From Physella acuta (lineage: Eukaryota; Mollusca; Gastropoda; Physidae): a stretch of 64,000 bases of DNA. Every line of letters begins with the position of its first letter. Positions within the stretch are counted from its first letter, which is position 1. Under the pieces are notes generated by a model. It was not told the origin of the DNA. It made no database searches and worked only from the letters and a program-made list of their open reading frames with translations. This document shows positions 10,912-23,590 of the stretch, one piece after another. Made by a program: the position numbers and the translations under genes. Location: assembly GCF_028476545.1 (NCBI RefSeq), contig NW_026731810.1, forward strand, positions 752,501 through 816,500, in the 5' to 3' direction.

Positions 10912-13900
10912 GAAAGCCGGACAAGGTATCTGTAGCTAAACATGGCTGGACACGGTAGAGGTAGCTAAACACGGCCGGACACGGTAGATGTAGCTAAACA
11001 CGGCCAGGCACGGTAGATGTAGCTAAACACGGCCGGACAGGGTAAAGGTAGCTAAACACGGCCGGACAGAGGTAGCTAAACACGGCCGGACACGGTAGAT
11101 GTAGCTAAACACGGCCGGACAGAGGTAGAGGTAGCTAAACACGGCCAGGCACGGTAGATGTAGCTAAACACGGCCGGACACGGTAGAGTTAGCTAAACAC
11201 GGCCGGACAGAGGTAGCTAAACACGGCCGGGCACGGTAGATGTAGCTAAACACGGCCGGACACGGTAAAGGTAGCTAAACACGGCCGGACAGAGGTAGAG
11301 GTAGCTAAACACGGCCGGACACGGTAGATGTAGCTAAACACGGCCGGACAGAGGTAGATGTAGCTAAACACGGCCGGACACGGTAGAGGTAGCTAAACAC
11401 GGCCGGACACGGTATATGTAGCTAAACACGGCCGGACACGGTATATGTAGCTAAACACATCCGGACAGAGGTAGCTAAACACGGCCGGACACGGTAGAGG
11501 TAGCTAAACACGGCCGGACACGGTAGAGGTAGCTAAATACGGCCGGACACGGTAGATGTAGCTAAACACGGCCGGACAGAGGTAGAGTTAGCTAAACACA
11601 GCCGGACACGGTAGAGTTAGCTAAACACGGCCGGACACGGTAGATGTAGCTAAACACGGCCGGACACGGTAGAGTTAGCTAAACACGGCCGGACACGGTA
11701 GAGGTAGCTAAACACGGCCGGACACGGTAAAGGTAGCTAAACACGGCCGGACAGAGGTAGAGGTAGCTAAACACGGCCGGACAGAGTTAGCTAAACACGG
11801 CCGGACACGGTAGAGGTAGCTAAACACGGCCGGACACGGTAAAGGTAGCTAAACACGGCCGGACAGAGGTAGAGGTAGCTAAACACGGCCGGACAGAGGT
11901 AGCTAAACACGGCCGGACACGGTAGAGGTAGCTAAACACGGCCGGACAGAGGTAGCTAAACACGGCCGGACACGGTAGAGGTAGCTAAACACGGCCGGAC
12001 AGAGGTAGAGGTAGCTAAACACGGCCAGGCACGGTAGATGTAGCTAAACACGGCCGGACACGGTAGAGTTAGCTAAACACGGCCGGACAGAGGTAGCTAA
12101 ACACGGCCGGGCACGGTAGATGTAGCTAAACACGGCCGGACACGGTAAAGGTAGCTAAACACGGCCGGACAGAGGTAGAGGTAGCTAAACACGGCCGGAC
12201 ACGGTAGATGTAGCTAAACACGGCCGGACAGAGGTAGATGTAGCTAAACACGGCCGGACACGGTAGAGGTAGCTAAACACGGCCGGACACGGTATATGTA
12301 GCTAAACACGGCCGGACACGGTATATGTAGCTAAACACATCCGGACAGAGGTAGCTAAACACGGCCGGACACGGTAGAGGTAGCTAAACACGGCCGGACA
12401 CGGTAGAGGTAGCTAAATACGGCCGGACACGGTAGATGTAGCTAAACACGGCCGGACAGAGGTAGAGTTAGCTAAACACAGCCGGACACGGTAGAGTTAG
12501 CTAAACACGGCCGGACACGGTAGATGTAGCTAAACACGGCCGGACACGGTAGAGTTAGCTAAACACGGCCGGACACGGTAGAGGTAGCTAAACACGGCCG
12601 GACACGGTAAAGGTAGCTAAACACGGCCGGACAGAGGTAGAGGTAGCTAAACACGGCCGGACAGAGTTAGCTAAACACGGCCGGACACGGTAGAGGTAGC
12701 TAAACACGGCCGGACACGGTAAAGGTAGCTAAACACGGCCGGACAGAGGTAGAGGTAGCTAAACACGGCCGGACAGAGGTAGCTAAACACGGCCGGACAC
12801 GGTAGAGGTAGCTAAACACGGCCGGACAGAGGTAGCTAAACACGGCCGGACACGGTAGAGGTAGCTAAACACGGCCGGACAGAGGTAGAGGTAGCTAAAC
12901 ACGGCCAGGCACGGTAGATGTAGCTAAACACGGCCGGACACGGTAGAGTTAGCTAAACACGGCCGGACAGAGGTAGCTAAACACGGCCGGGCACGGTAGA
13001 TGTAGCTAAACACGGCCGGACACGGTAAAGGTAGCTAAACACGGCCGGACAGAGGTAGAGGTAGCTAAACACGGCCGGACACGGTAGATGTAGCTAAACA
13101 CGGCCGGACAGAGGTAGATGTAGCTAAACACGGCCGGACACGGTAGAGGTAGCTAAACACGGCCGGACACGGTATATGTAGCTAAACACGGCCGGACACG
13201 GTATATGTAGCTAAACACATCCGGACAGAGGTAGCTAAACACGGCCGGACACGGTAGAGGTAGCTAAACACGGCCGGACACGGTAGAGGTAGCTAAATAC
13301 GGCCGGACACGGTAGATGTAGCTAAACACGGCCGGACAGAGGTAGAGTTAGCTAAACACAGCCGGACACGGTAGAGTTAGCTAAACACGGCCGGACACGG
13401 TAGATGTAGCTAAACACGGCCGGACACGGTAGAGTTAGCTAAACACGGCCGGACACGGTAGAGGTAGCTAAACACGGCCGGACACGGTAAAGGTAGCTAA
13501 ACACGGCCGGACAGAGGTAGAGGTAGCTAAACACGGCCGGACAGAGTTAGCTAAACACGGCCGGACACGGTAGAGGTAGCTAAACACGGCCGGACACGGT
13601 AAAGGTAGCTAAACACGGCCGGACAGAGGTAGAGGTAGCTAAACACGGCCGGACAGAGGTAGCTAAACACGGCCGGACACGGTAGAGGTAGCTAAACACG
13701 GCCGGACAGAGGTAGCTAAACACGGCCGGACACGGTAGAGGTAGCTAAACACGGCCGGACAGAGGTAGATGTAGCTAAATACGACTGGACACGGTAGAGG
13801 TAGCTAAAGACGGCCGGACACGGTAGAGGTAGCTAAACACGGCCGGACAGAGGTAGCTAAACACGACCGGACACGGTAGAGGTAGCTAAACACGGCCGGA

Positions 13901-13955
13901 CAGAGGTAGCTAAACACGGCCGGACAGAGGTAGCTAAACACGGCCGGACACGGTT
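10912..13955. repeat. GTAGCTAAACACGGCCGGAC satellite with 880-bp higher-order unit
   Basis: About 105 monomers share the core GTAGCTAAACACGGCCGGAC and come in lengths of about 24, 29 and 30 bp depending on the linker (AGAG, ACGGTAGAG, AGAGGTAGAG). Marker variants recur exactly 880 bp apart: ACGGCCAGGC at 11141, 12021 and 12901; CTAAACACAT at 11451, 12331 and 13211; AGCTAAATAC at 11531, 12411 and 13291. The higher-order match runs from about 11061 to 13769, giving three copies with no difference in the lines I aligned by eye. Edge monomers (before 11060, after 13770) are more varied. No open frame spans it. Confidence 0.97.
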
Positions 13956-14944
<989 letters not shown>

Positions 14945-15830
14945 ACTTAGTAATGTTTGTGTTTTCGTCTTTTTAAAAAAAGTCCATGGACTCCATTTAC
15001 TTATCTCGACTGTATTCAATTGCTTAACCCTATGAAAAAAAAAGTTATTTAAAAAGATCGACAATATCCCCCAAAGAGATCTAAATTGAACCAATATTTT
15101 TGGTAAAGCCTATAGTAATTTTACGGGAGATGGAAAACCTTTCCCTGGGGACAAGGATAGTGTTACCAATTAATGCGCGCGGTGCAATTTATATCTAAAA
15201 ATAGAACCATCTACACCGCGTAACTGCAGTGCGCATATCAGTTAGATGCGCGCGAATAAAACAAAACACAAAACAACAACCCTAAGCATAGCTTTACAAT
15301 AAAAATTGATATTCCTAACGTTTACAAAATCTAAAATTCAAAACTGCTTAAAGGGCGCGTGGGACAGAAATAAAATAAGAGCGGAATAAATACATAAATG
15401 CTTACCGTCTAGAATTCAGCGTTTAAAGTTTATCAACAGAAAACATACGTCGTACAACAGTTTACTTTGAGGTGATAGGTAAAAAAAAAATATCCGCCTG
15501 CTCTCGCGTCTAAACGATCACACTGACGTGAGCCACCACTCACTCATTCATGGGATTCGCGATCCAGCTCTGATGCACGTCGCAAAACTCACGGGGACGC
15601 GAATAGGGCCATGAGCGGCGCTGCGCCACCAGAGCACTGTAGCGGGCCTGTCCGCGCCCCCTCGCCGTCCCCACCCGCAGGCCTGACCCAAGTGGTGGCT
15701 GCATGCTTCAGTGCAGCCTTGACATCAAAGGGAACATGAGGGTGATATGGGGGGGGGGGGAATATACTACACAACATAGATATATTAATTTCAAATTATA
15801 CATTTTTAAGCTGTGTATTAGGTAAAAACG
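14945..15830. other. Unassigned DNA including a GC-richer pocket
   Basis: From about 15590 to 15720 the sequence is distinctly richer in G and C than its surroundings (GCGGCGCTGCGCC, CCGCGCCCCCTCGCC). A 62-codon minus-strand frame covers it but has no recognised content. A G-run lies near 15750-15759. Confidence 0.45.
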
Positions 15831-16020
15831 AACTTGAACTGAAACATAATAGAAAGTCGAATAAGGGAAAGAAAGCCAACGTTGTAAAAAAAAAAAAACT
15901 TAGTTGTCGATAATGTTTTAACAAAAGAAGAATCCTTAATATATGTGATAGATAAACATTTAACTTAACTGAAACGAAATAAAAATTCGAATAAGGGGAA
16001 GACAACCAACGTTGTGAAAA
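15831..16020. repeat. Diverged direct duplication, about 127 bp apart
   Basis: ACTTGAACTGAAACATAATA with TCGAATAAGGGAAAGA and CCAACGTTGT (15831-15885) recurs as ACTTAACTGAAACGAAATAA, TCGAATAAGGGGAAGA and CCAACGTTGT (15962-16015). Several substitutions indicate an old event. Confidence 0.75.
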
Positions 16021-16848
16021 TCTTAGAGATCAAAACTTTTTTCCCTACTCACATGTTTCGCAGTATTTATAAGAGTGATAGGATAGAAAAAAATTCTTAT
16101 CTTGTACAATGTTAGACTCTAGTAGTATATTTTGTGTCATTGGTCCTAGAGAATTCCCAGATGTGATGTAAACCAATGACGATCTAGGTCGGGTCTCAAG
16201 TTACGTACACTTGAGCTTGATTCTAAGGACCTCTGCATTTCTTGTGTCTTCCTACAAGATGATGGCGCTGGTTTTAGTGAACTCTACGGCTGGGTGTTAA
16301 AATAAATGTAAAAACTTGTTTCTTTTTTCTTTAAAGTGGGAAAAAGCCATCTCAACCTTTAAAGCATATTTATTATGTATATGTTTCCTTACATTTTTTT
16401 TTAAAAAAGAGGTGGGGTTTAGGATTAGAGAATCACAATAGACAACTTACTTGTTTTACTGTTCAATTAGTCAGCTAATGAAAAAGATCAATACACATTG
16501 ACGATTGAAGAAGATTTATACGTAAAAGTGATAACATTACGAATGTCTAAATTCATGAATTTGTTGTTTATTTTCATTACTGCAAAAAATAATCAAGCTT
16601 TAATATTAAATGTAGTCAATTTCAATGGGAGACAAATGCTTGGATCAGAAAAACTAGTCTGTTTCAACATTCGAACAAATACTTTGATTAATATAACTGC
16701 GAGATATTATTTTAAACTTGCTTGTTACAACACAAAATAAATCTGTGGATCAGTATGGCTACTAGCATGTCCTATTATACCAACAAAATATTGATTCACA
16801 ATACGCCAACAAGCATTCTGTCCCAAATGACGAACGAATATATTAGCT
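16021..16848. other. AT-rich DNA, nothing recognised
   Basis: An 80-codon plus-strand open frame at 16498-16740 is AT-driven in composition and unrecognised. No repeat or transposon end seen. Confidence 0.45.
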
Positions 16849-17175
16849 AGCGTCTCCCAACACACGAACAAAAATAACTAACTTGTCCCAGCAAACGAAC
16901 GAAAGTAACAACTGACATGTCCCAACACACGAACAAAAGTAACAACTGGCCTGTCCAAACACACGAACGAAACTAACAACTAACTTGTCCCAGCAAACGA
17001 ACGAAAGTAACAACTGACATGTCCCAACACACGAACGAATATAACAACCGACCTGTCCCAACACATGAAAAAAAATAACTAACTTGTCCCAGCAAACGAA
17101 CGAAAGTAACAACTCACATGTCCCTACACACGAGATAAAGTTGAAACTGACCTATCCCAACACACGAAGGGAAAT
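16849..17175. repeat. About 33-bp A/C-rich minisatellite, 9-10 copies
   Basis: Units contain TGTCCCAACACACGAACGAA and AGTAACAACTGAC, with alternating variants CAACACACGAAC and CAGCAAACGAAC, so part of the array is a dimeric unit of about 66 bp. Confidence 0.9.
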
Positions 17176-17644
17176 AACTCGCCTGCTCCATCCCGCTCTG
17201 GAACATGTTGTACAACCAGCCCACACGGCCAGAAATCAACAAACCAACTGAACCGTGACCGCCAATATCGATCTCACGGCCGGACAAGGTCGCAACAAAT
17301 GAATGAGCAGGCTCACCGGTTTACAAATTCTACTCACACACGTGTAACAGGTTCGGTAATATTTAAATCTCTGCTCAGTAAGTGCACGTGATTTTAATGT
17401 TGCTGTAAATATTGAAAACTACTTAAATCAAATTTAATTTTGTTTTAATAGCCACACTATTGATCTCACCGTATCCCCTTACCAGTTTACATTTCTGTAC
17501 TTTTTCCCCTTATTTTACAACAGATTGTTGGATTAAACATGTTTAAATTTTATGTTCCTAGAAATTTATATCACAAAATATTTCTCAAAAATTATAAACA
17601 TAAAAGAATTATAAAACAGACATACTTATCAGCATATGAGAAAA
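17176..17644. other. AT-rich DNA, nothing recognised
   Basis: No gene or repeat structure identified. Confidence 0.5.
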
Positions 17645-17865
17645 TTGTAGTTTAATGAATATTGTAATTTAACGAATATTTCAATTTAACGAATACTGTA
17701 ACTTAACGAATATTGTAATTTAACGAATATTGTAATTTAACGAATATTGTAATTTAACGAACATTGTAACTTAACGAATATTTTAACTTAACGAACATTG
17801 TAATTTAACGAACATTGTAATTTAACGAATATTGTAACTTAACGAATATTGTTATTTCAACGAAT
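17645..17865. repeat. 17-bp minisatellite (AATATTGTAATTTAACG)
   Basis: About 13 units of AATATTGTAATTTAACG with alternation of TAATTTAACG and TAACTTAACG. Confidence 0.93.
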
Positions 17866-18269
17866 CAGATGTCTATTCTGTAAATGATGAAACCAATGAG
17901 CGTCATGACAACAAGTCTTTTGTCTCCTCCGACCTAAAACTTGTTTAATGAAGTGATTGTGTGTCAGGAACATAGTACAACAACGTCAATGTTTGTTGCA
18001 TTCATCACGTGATTAAATATAATTAAAGCTCCGAAAAAAAATGAAAAGTTCAACCAACCAAGAGTGATTACACTTTAAATGAAACCTTACAACTGACAAG
18101 AACTAATTTGATTGCGAGGTTTGTCAAATCTGAACCGTAAGAGGACGCTTTTTTTTAAATTTTCAACATCGTTATTTTTGTTTTTCTTTACAGCGGACTG
18201 CCTCTTGTTAATCACCATCCTTATAACAGTATGATAGCTTGTTTTTCTTCTAAAAGAAACTGCCTCCAA
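17866..18269. other. AT-rich DNA, nothing recognised
   Basis: No feature identified before the next minisatellite. Confidence 0.5.
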
Positions 18270-18713
18270 ATACTTATCTGTCTTCTCAACGAACTGCCTC
18301 CCTATTTTTCTTCCACAACAACTACCATCTAAATTTTCTCGGTCCTCACAACGAACTGCCTCCCAAATTTCTCCAACAACGAACTGCCTCCTGATTTTTC
18401 TTCCACAACAACTGCCTTCCAATTTTTATCCATACTACAACGAACTGCCTCCCATTAGTTTCTTTCACAACGAACTACCTTCCAATTTTTCTCCATTCTT
18501 ACAATAGACTGCCACCCTATCCCTCCCCCCCCCCTCCTACAACGAACTGCCTTCCAATTTTTCTCCATTCTTACAATAGACGGCCACCCTCCCCCCCTAC
18601 AACGAACTGCCTTCCAATTTTTCTCCATTCTTACAATAGACTGCCACCCTATCCGCCCCCCCCCCCCTACAAAAAAGTACTTTCCAATTTTCTCCACTCT
18701 CACAATAGACTGC
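18270..18713. repeat. ACAACGAACTGCC minisatellite, left part
   Basis: Units of about 40-65 bp share ACAACGAACTGCCTTCC, AATTTTTCTCCATTCTTAC, AATAGACTGCCACCCTATCC and a C-run of variable length. The left units are short and diverged, the right ones near-identical. The array is interrupted at 18713 and resumes at 19464. Confidence 0.92.
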
Positions 18714-19463
18714 TGTGACCTACTTAGGTCTTGTATTTTTTTGTTTGACTTTTATTACTCAACCATGAGTGACCTGTGGTGCAATCACCGGTATTTTTCC
18801 ATAGTTTCAAGAAAGACATATACCCAGTACTTTTCCATCACTAGAGGTGGTGCAATACTTTGATAATTTCGATTGGTTGATTCGGACATCGGAGATGTCC
18901 CAACCAATGGTCTTATGTTTTGAAGGTGACCTCCCATGTTGCCTCATGTGTTAAATAGTCTGCACACACGTTTCTGCAAGGCAGCAGCAGTCAGACCAGA
19001 CATCTTTGAGAGAGAAAGCCTTGAATGTCGCCATTTTGTAGCCTATAGCTTTTAAGCAGCTTGTTCCCTTATTACTTGTGGTTTTAAGTAATATTGTGTG
19101 CTTCAAGTAGTGTCGTATATGCTGTGGTGATTTTCCTGAGTGCCATATCATGTGATAGTGTAACATAGTGTTTTTTCTTCAACTTGTAAGTTGGATTTTT
19201 GTTATTCTACTCATTCATTTTATTCTGTATAAAGCTAGAGTCTTATCTTGAATTTGTACACATATTAAAGGTTATATATGGATTAAATGTGTTGTTGGTA
19301 TCAGGAGTTCCTCGAGTGTATCCCCTAGACATTATGTACGAGTCCTCGTGAACTGTTGTGCCAGCTACCTTTTATAGGGCTTTAAGCCATCTGTGTATAA
19401 CCATCTAAACGAACCCGGGTACGTTCGCCAGCTCTGTGGTTGATAGAGTGGTGTTTCGTAACA
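18714..19463 (+). mobile_element. Solo-LTR-like insertion (fossil)
   Basis: A 750-bp block unlike its surroundings splits the minisatellite. It opens TGTGAC and closes GTAACA, giving imperfect inverted TG...CA ends typical of LTRs. It contains TATAAAG near 19229. The array unit ACTGCCACCCTATCC is cut after ACTGC and resumes as CCGCTACCCTATCC, consistent with a short target duplication that has since changed. No internal coding region is attached, so it would be a solo LTR. The family is not assigned. A plain DNA insertion of another kind remains possible. Confidence 0.5.
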
Positions 19464-19735
19464 CCGCTACCCTATCCCCCCCCCCTTACAACGAACTACC
19501 TTCCAATTTTTCTCCATTCTTACAATAGACTGCCACCCTATCCCCCCCCCCCCTACAACGAACTACCTTCTAATTTTTCTCCATTCTCACAATAGACTGC
19601 CACCCTTTCCCACCCTCCCCCCTACAACGAACTACCGTCCTAATTTTCTCCATTCTCACAATAGACTGCCTCACTATCTCCCCCTTATAACGAACTGCCT
19701 CCTTACTTTCCCCCTACTTCCCCATTTTTCCCCCA
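19464..19735. repeat. ACAACGAACTGCC minisatellite, right part
   Basis: Continuation of the array that ends at 18713, with the same blocks ACAACGAACTACCTTCC, TCTCCATTCTTAC and AATAGACTGCCACCCTATCC. The last units before 19735 are diverged. Confidence 0.92.
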
Positions 19736-20559
19736 CCGTTACAATGGACTGATTCCCGATTGATTTTCCAACCGGTTTCATTTAGTTGTCAGCCCATTGA
19801 AGAAGAAAATAAATACATCAATTAACGCTCGGCCCTTCACCGTGGTCGACCCAAGGTAAACAGCACACCCGACTGTAAGGTTAACAATAACCAGATAAGA
19901 AAGGCAACTCTACATCATCGGAATGCCGATATAACCCGACATGTTTAACCCAGCTGTTTGTTTTTTCCCTTGATAAACTACACGAACATTCATAATATCA
20001 ACACAGTTCAAAAGACTAATTGATATAAATCAAGTAGTATCGACCTCAATCACGCGCCACAACATAGAAATGAAAACCAGAGAGTATTGGGGGAAAAAAG
20101 ATCGTATTTGTAACAGCTGGTTCGAGATTAACTCGATCGAATAACGTGGGGCTGAACGCGCCCTGTTTTATGGTCACCCTGAATACAAGCAAGGAGCTAC
20201 TTCCCATTCCCTAGCGTACCCGGCGAATACTAACCTTTTAGGACTGGTGAATACATAAATAATGCAAGCAGAGTCGGCGCCGCAGTAGTTAATCAGGCTT
20301 TTAATGGCACGCACGCTCGTAGAACTGATCGTGTTGAATTAATGTTGTAATCGTTATATTTTATATGGCATTAACTTTAACGACCAGCGCTAAACCGTGG
20401 CTGTGCTAACCTTTAGGGTTCAGGTTCCGATTCAGGTCAGACGGAGATTTTCGGAGATTTTCGGAGATTAACGGGATTATGCATGGTCAAGACCGGCTGG
20501 TCATTGTACATTGAACGTGATTTGAGTTTCCTTACATCCCTGTTGCGTTAACCTTCTCC
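19736..20559. other. Unassigned DNA
   Basis: A short triplicated GGAGATTTTC lies near 20442-20470. No gene or transposon is recognised. Confidence 0.5.
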
Positions 20560-21560
20560 ACCACAACATACCGCCCCACCCCCATTCAGTGTACTATCTA
20601 CTGACACTGTCCTATCTCGTTACACTACCCCACCCCTTACACTACCCCACCCCTTACACTACCCCACCCCTTACACTACCCCACCCCTTACACTACCCCA
20701 CCCCTTACACTACCCCGACCCTTACGCTGTCCCACCCCTACATTACCACATCCCTTACACTGTTCCGCCCCTTACACAGCCCCACCCCTTATACAACCCC
20801 ACCCGTTACACAGCCCCACCCCTTACACAACCCCACCCCTTACACAGCCCCATCCCTTATACAACCCCACCCCTTACACAGTCCATCCCTTACACAGTCC
20901 ACCCCTTAAACAGTCCACCCGTTACACAGCCCCACCCCTTACACAGCCCCACCCCTTACACAGCCCTACCCCTTACACAGTCCACCCCTTACACAGCCCC
21001 ACCCCTTACACAGCCCCACCCCTTACACAACCCCACCCCTTACACAGTCCACCCCTTACACAGCCCCACCCCTTACACAGTCCACCCCTTACACAGCCCC
21101 ATCCCTTATACAACCCCACCCCTTACACAGTCCATCCCTTACACAGTCCACCCCTTAAACAGTCCACCCGTTACACAGCCCCACCCCTTACACAGCCCCA
21201 CCCCTTACACAGCCCTACCCCTTACACAGTCCACCCCTTACACAGCCCCACCCCTTACACAGCCCCACCCCTTACACAGCCCCACCCCTTACACAGCCCC
21301 ACCCCTTACACAGCCCCACCCCTTACACAGCGCTACCCCTTACACAGCCCCACCCCTTACACAGCCCCACCCCTTACACAGCCCTATCCCTTACACTACC
21401 CCACCCCTTACACAACCCCACCCCTTACACAGCCCCACCCTTCACATAGCCCCACCCCCATCCACTATCACGCACCTAATATTGTCCCACTTGCTACACT
21501 GCCCCACCGCTTACACACAACCCCACCCCTTACACTACCCCCCCCCCCCTTATACTACCC
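20560..21560. repeat. CCCCACCCCTTACACAG minisatellite, about 60 units
   Basis: Units of 14-17 bp with core CCCCACCCCTTACACAG. A block starting CATCCCTTATACAACCCC at 20851 is repeated at 21100, about 249 bp on, with the same order of variants (CCATCCC, CTTAAACAG, CCCGTTACAC), showing a larger-scale duplication inside the array. The complementary strand reads GGGGTGGGG repeatedly and fits G-quadruplex patterns. The plus strand has almost no G. Confidence 0.95.
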
Positions 21561-22297
21561 CAAAATGTACACTCCCTCACTAACTACCATCCAGCCAGTT
21601 TAAACAACAAGCTGACGTATCTGATACACCACACCCTCCACATCCACTGAATGTATCGGTTGTTTTGTGATCAGTTGATTAACAACTTGTATGTCAACAT
21701 TCAACACACAACTTTTTAACAACATACATTTAACGAAAACATTCTTTGAAAATAATTTAATACCTATCTTGAAAAGCTAAAAAAACATTATTTTGATATA
21801 ATTTGAAAATTAACTAAACACTGCACCATTAATTTTCTTAATTTTACTCAAATTTTCCCAACAAATGACACCATTAGTCCTTTTGTATCCGCCATTTTCA
21901 CGTTAAAAGTGCATTGTTATTTACAATAACCGTTTTCTATTTATTAGGACACAAACCAAGGGCAGGCCATCTTGGATCCCCAAAGGGAAAGAACCCATTC
22001 AAATCACACCGTGGAACGAAGGGACGACTAATACATTAGTGAACGGTACTACTGGTACTAGTTAGAATTGTTGAATATGGTTGCACTTTACAGCCAAAGA
22101 TTTCACAACGTGGAGTCCTGGTCTATATGTGGTTCTTGTCTCTGTAAAAAGCTTTTAAAATCGGCGAGCTAAAACTGTGATGCATCTGTAATTGGTTGTT
22201 AAATCTATAATTAGCTTTCAATACAAAGCCTGTCATGCCATGCACATTTAATTCATTTATTCTCAATTAACTGTATTGAATATAATGTATTTATTTA
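21561..22297. other. AT-rich DNA, nothing recognised
   Basis: No open frame of interest and no repeat structure noticed. Confidence 0.5.
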
Positions 22298-22306
22298 TGC
22301 ATATAT

Positions 22307-22367
<61 letters not shown>

Positions 22368-22388
22368 TACATATATATATACATATAA
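22298..22388. repeat. (TA)n microsatellite with TACATA interruptions
   Basis: A TA tract broken by ATAAATAT and ATACATATATACAT, so somewhat aged. Confidence 0.95.
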
Positions 22389-22654
22389 ATACGAGTGTAT
22401 AATATAGTGTATGTTTTAATTAGCCTGCATAGGTTTATTAAAGTATCATTTTTCTCATTTTCGTACGTTAATCGCGATCTCAAATTGTGCTAATTTAATG
22501 GTAAATGATATCTAAGGCTTAAAAAAAATGAGTTCGCTTTTTTATTGAATGGCATTATCTCGAGCACTGTAACTAGAGGCAACTTAATTTTTTACCTTAC
22601 ATTATAGAGAACAAGTTCAAAATGTAATACAGTATCTTCCAATTCCTTAATATG

Positions 22655-23310
22655 ATTGTCATTTCACCATGTATTTTATACCACTGAAGGTCAAATCCAG
22701 GCAGGGGCGTAGCGAGGGGGGGGGGGGGGGCGGGGGGTGCGGACCGCACCGGGTGACACCATTTAGGGGGGTGACACCAAGGCAAAAAATAGCAAAATAT
22801 ATAGAGAAAAACTCGAGGGGGGGGTGCAAATAGAAAGTTTGAGGGGGGGGGGGGTGCAAATCGAAAACTCGAGGGGGGGGGTGCAAATCGAAAGTTTGAG
22901 GGGGGGTGCAAATCGAAAATTTGAAAGTTTGTCCCTGGGAAGGGTCTCTATGCCTCTGGGGGGGGGGGTGACACCATTAAGTGCCGCACCGGGTGACACC
23001 CGACCTCGCTACGCCACTGAATCCAGGTACTTTATTAACCTAGATATATATGACATTTTTAAATTTTACTACAGGTCAATTTTTAATGTATTTTGATTAA
23101 CTTAGAGCTATGCGCCATGGATTTTATACCACTGGAGGTCAAATCAAGGTACTTTTTTAGCCTAGATATATATGAAATTTTTAAATTTTACTACAGGTCA
23201 ATTTGTAATGTATTTTGATTAACTTAGAGCTATGCGCCATGGATTTTATACCACAGGAGGTCAATGTGATATTTATTTTGATTAACTTAGAGCTATACAC
23301 GATGGATTTT
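22655..23310. repeat. 122-bp tandem repeat, about 3 copies, split by a transposon
   Basis: The blocks GATTTTATACCACTGGAGGTC, AACCTAGATATATATGA, TTTTACTACAGGTCAAT and TAACTTAGAGCTATGCGCC recur. Two unit starts at 23117 and 23239 lie 122 bp apart. The first unit is interrupted at 22701 by a hAT-like miniature element; removing it plus one target copy restores a spacing of about 124 bp. The last unit is partial. Confidence 0.88.
22702..23019 (-). mobile_element. Non-autonomous hAT-like miniature element, copy 2
   Basis: The termini CAGGGGCGTAGCGAGG and CCTCGCTACGCCACTG are inverted. A perfect 8-bp duplication AATCCAGG flanks it at 22694-22701 and 23020-23027. Relative to the 6072 copy it lies on the opposite strand. 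The inner GGGTGACACC inverted blocks and the CAAAATATATAGAGAAAAA segment are shared. Its middle has four poly-G/TGCAAATCGAAA cassettes, against two in the other copy. No transposase frame. Confidence 0.9.
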
Positions 23311-23377
23311 ATTTGTTTTTTGTATCACCAAACTATGTATAATTTGTTCAACCCAGTCTGTAATTACAAACATATAG

Positions 23378-23590
23378 AAACATTATTTCCCTAGCCTGAT
23401 ACAAACATATACAAACATTATTTCTCTTGCCTGATACAAACATATACAAACATTATTTCTCTTGCCTGATACAAACATATACAAACTTTATTTCTCTTGC
23501 CTGATACAAACATATACAAACATTATTTCTCTTGCCTGATACAAACATCTACAAACATTATTTCTCTTGCCTGATACAAAGATAAAAACG
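23378..23590. repeat. 35-bp tandem repeat, six copies
   Basis: Units contain GCCTGATACAAACATATAC and AAACATTATTTCTCTT, 35 bp long and nearly identical. Confidence 0.95.

Noticed and set aside
10912-13955. CRISPR array
   Set aside because: The repeats are contiguous with no unique spacers of regular length, and the genome context is eukaryotic.
15590-15720. CpG-island promoter
   Set aside because: The pocket is GC-richer but short, and no adjacent gene or initiation signal can be identified.
22597-23096. Pro-rich and Gly-rich open frames
   Set aside because: They translate the poly-G/poly-C cassettes of a miniature transposon; similar frames at 37610, 39050 and 40620 have the same origin.
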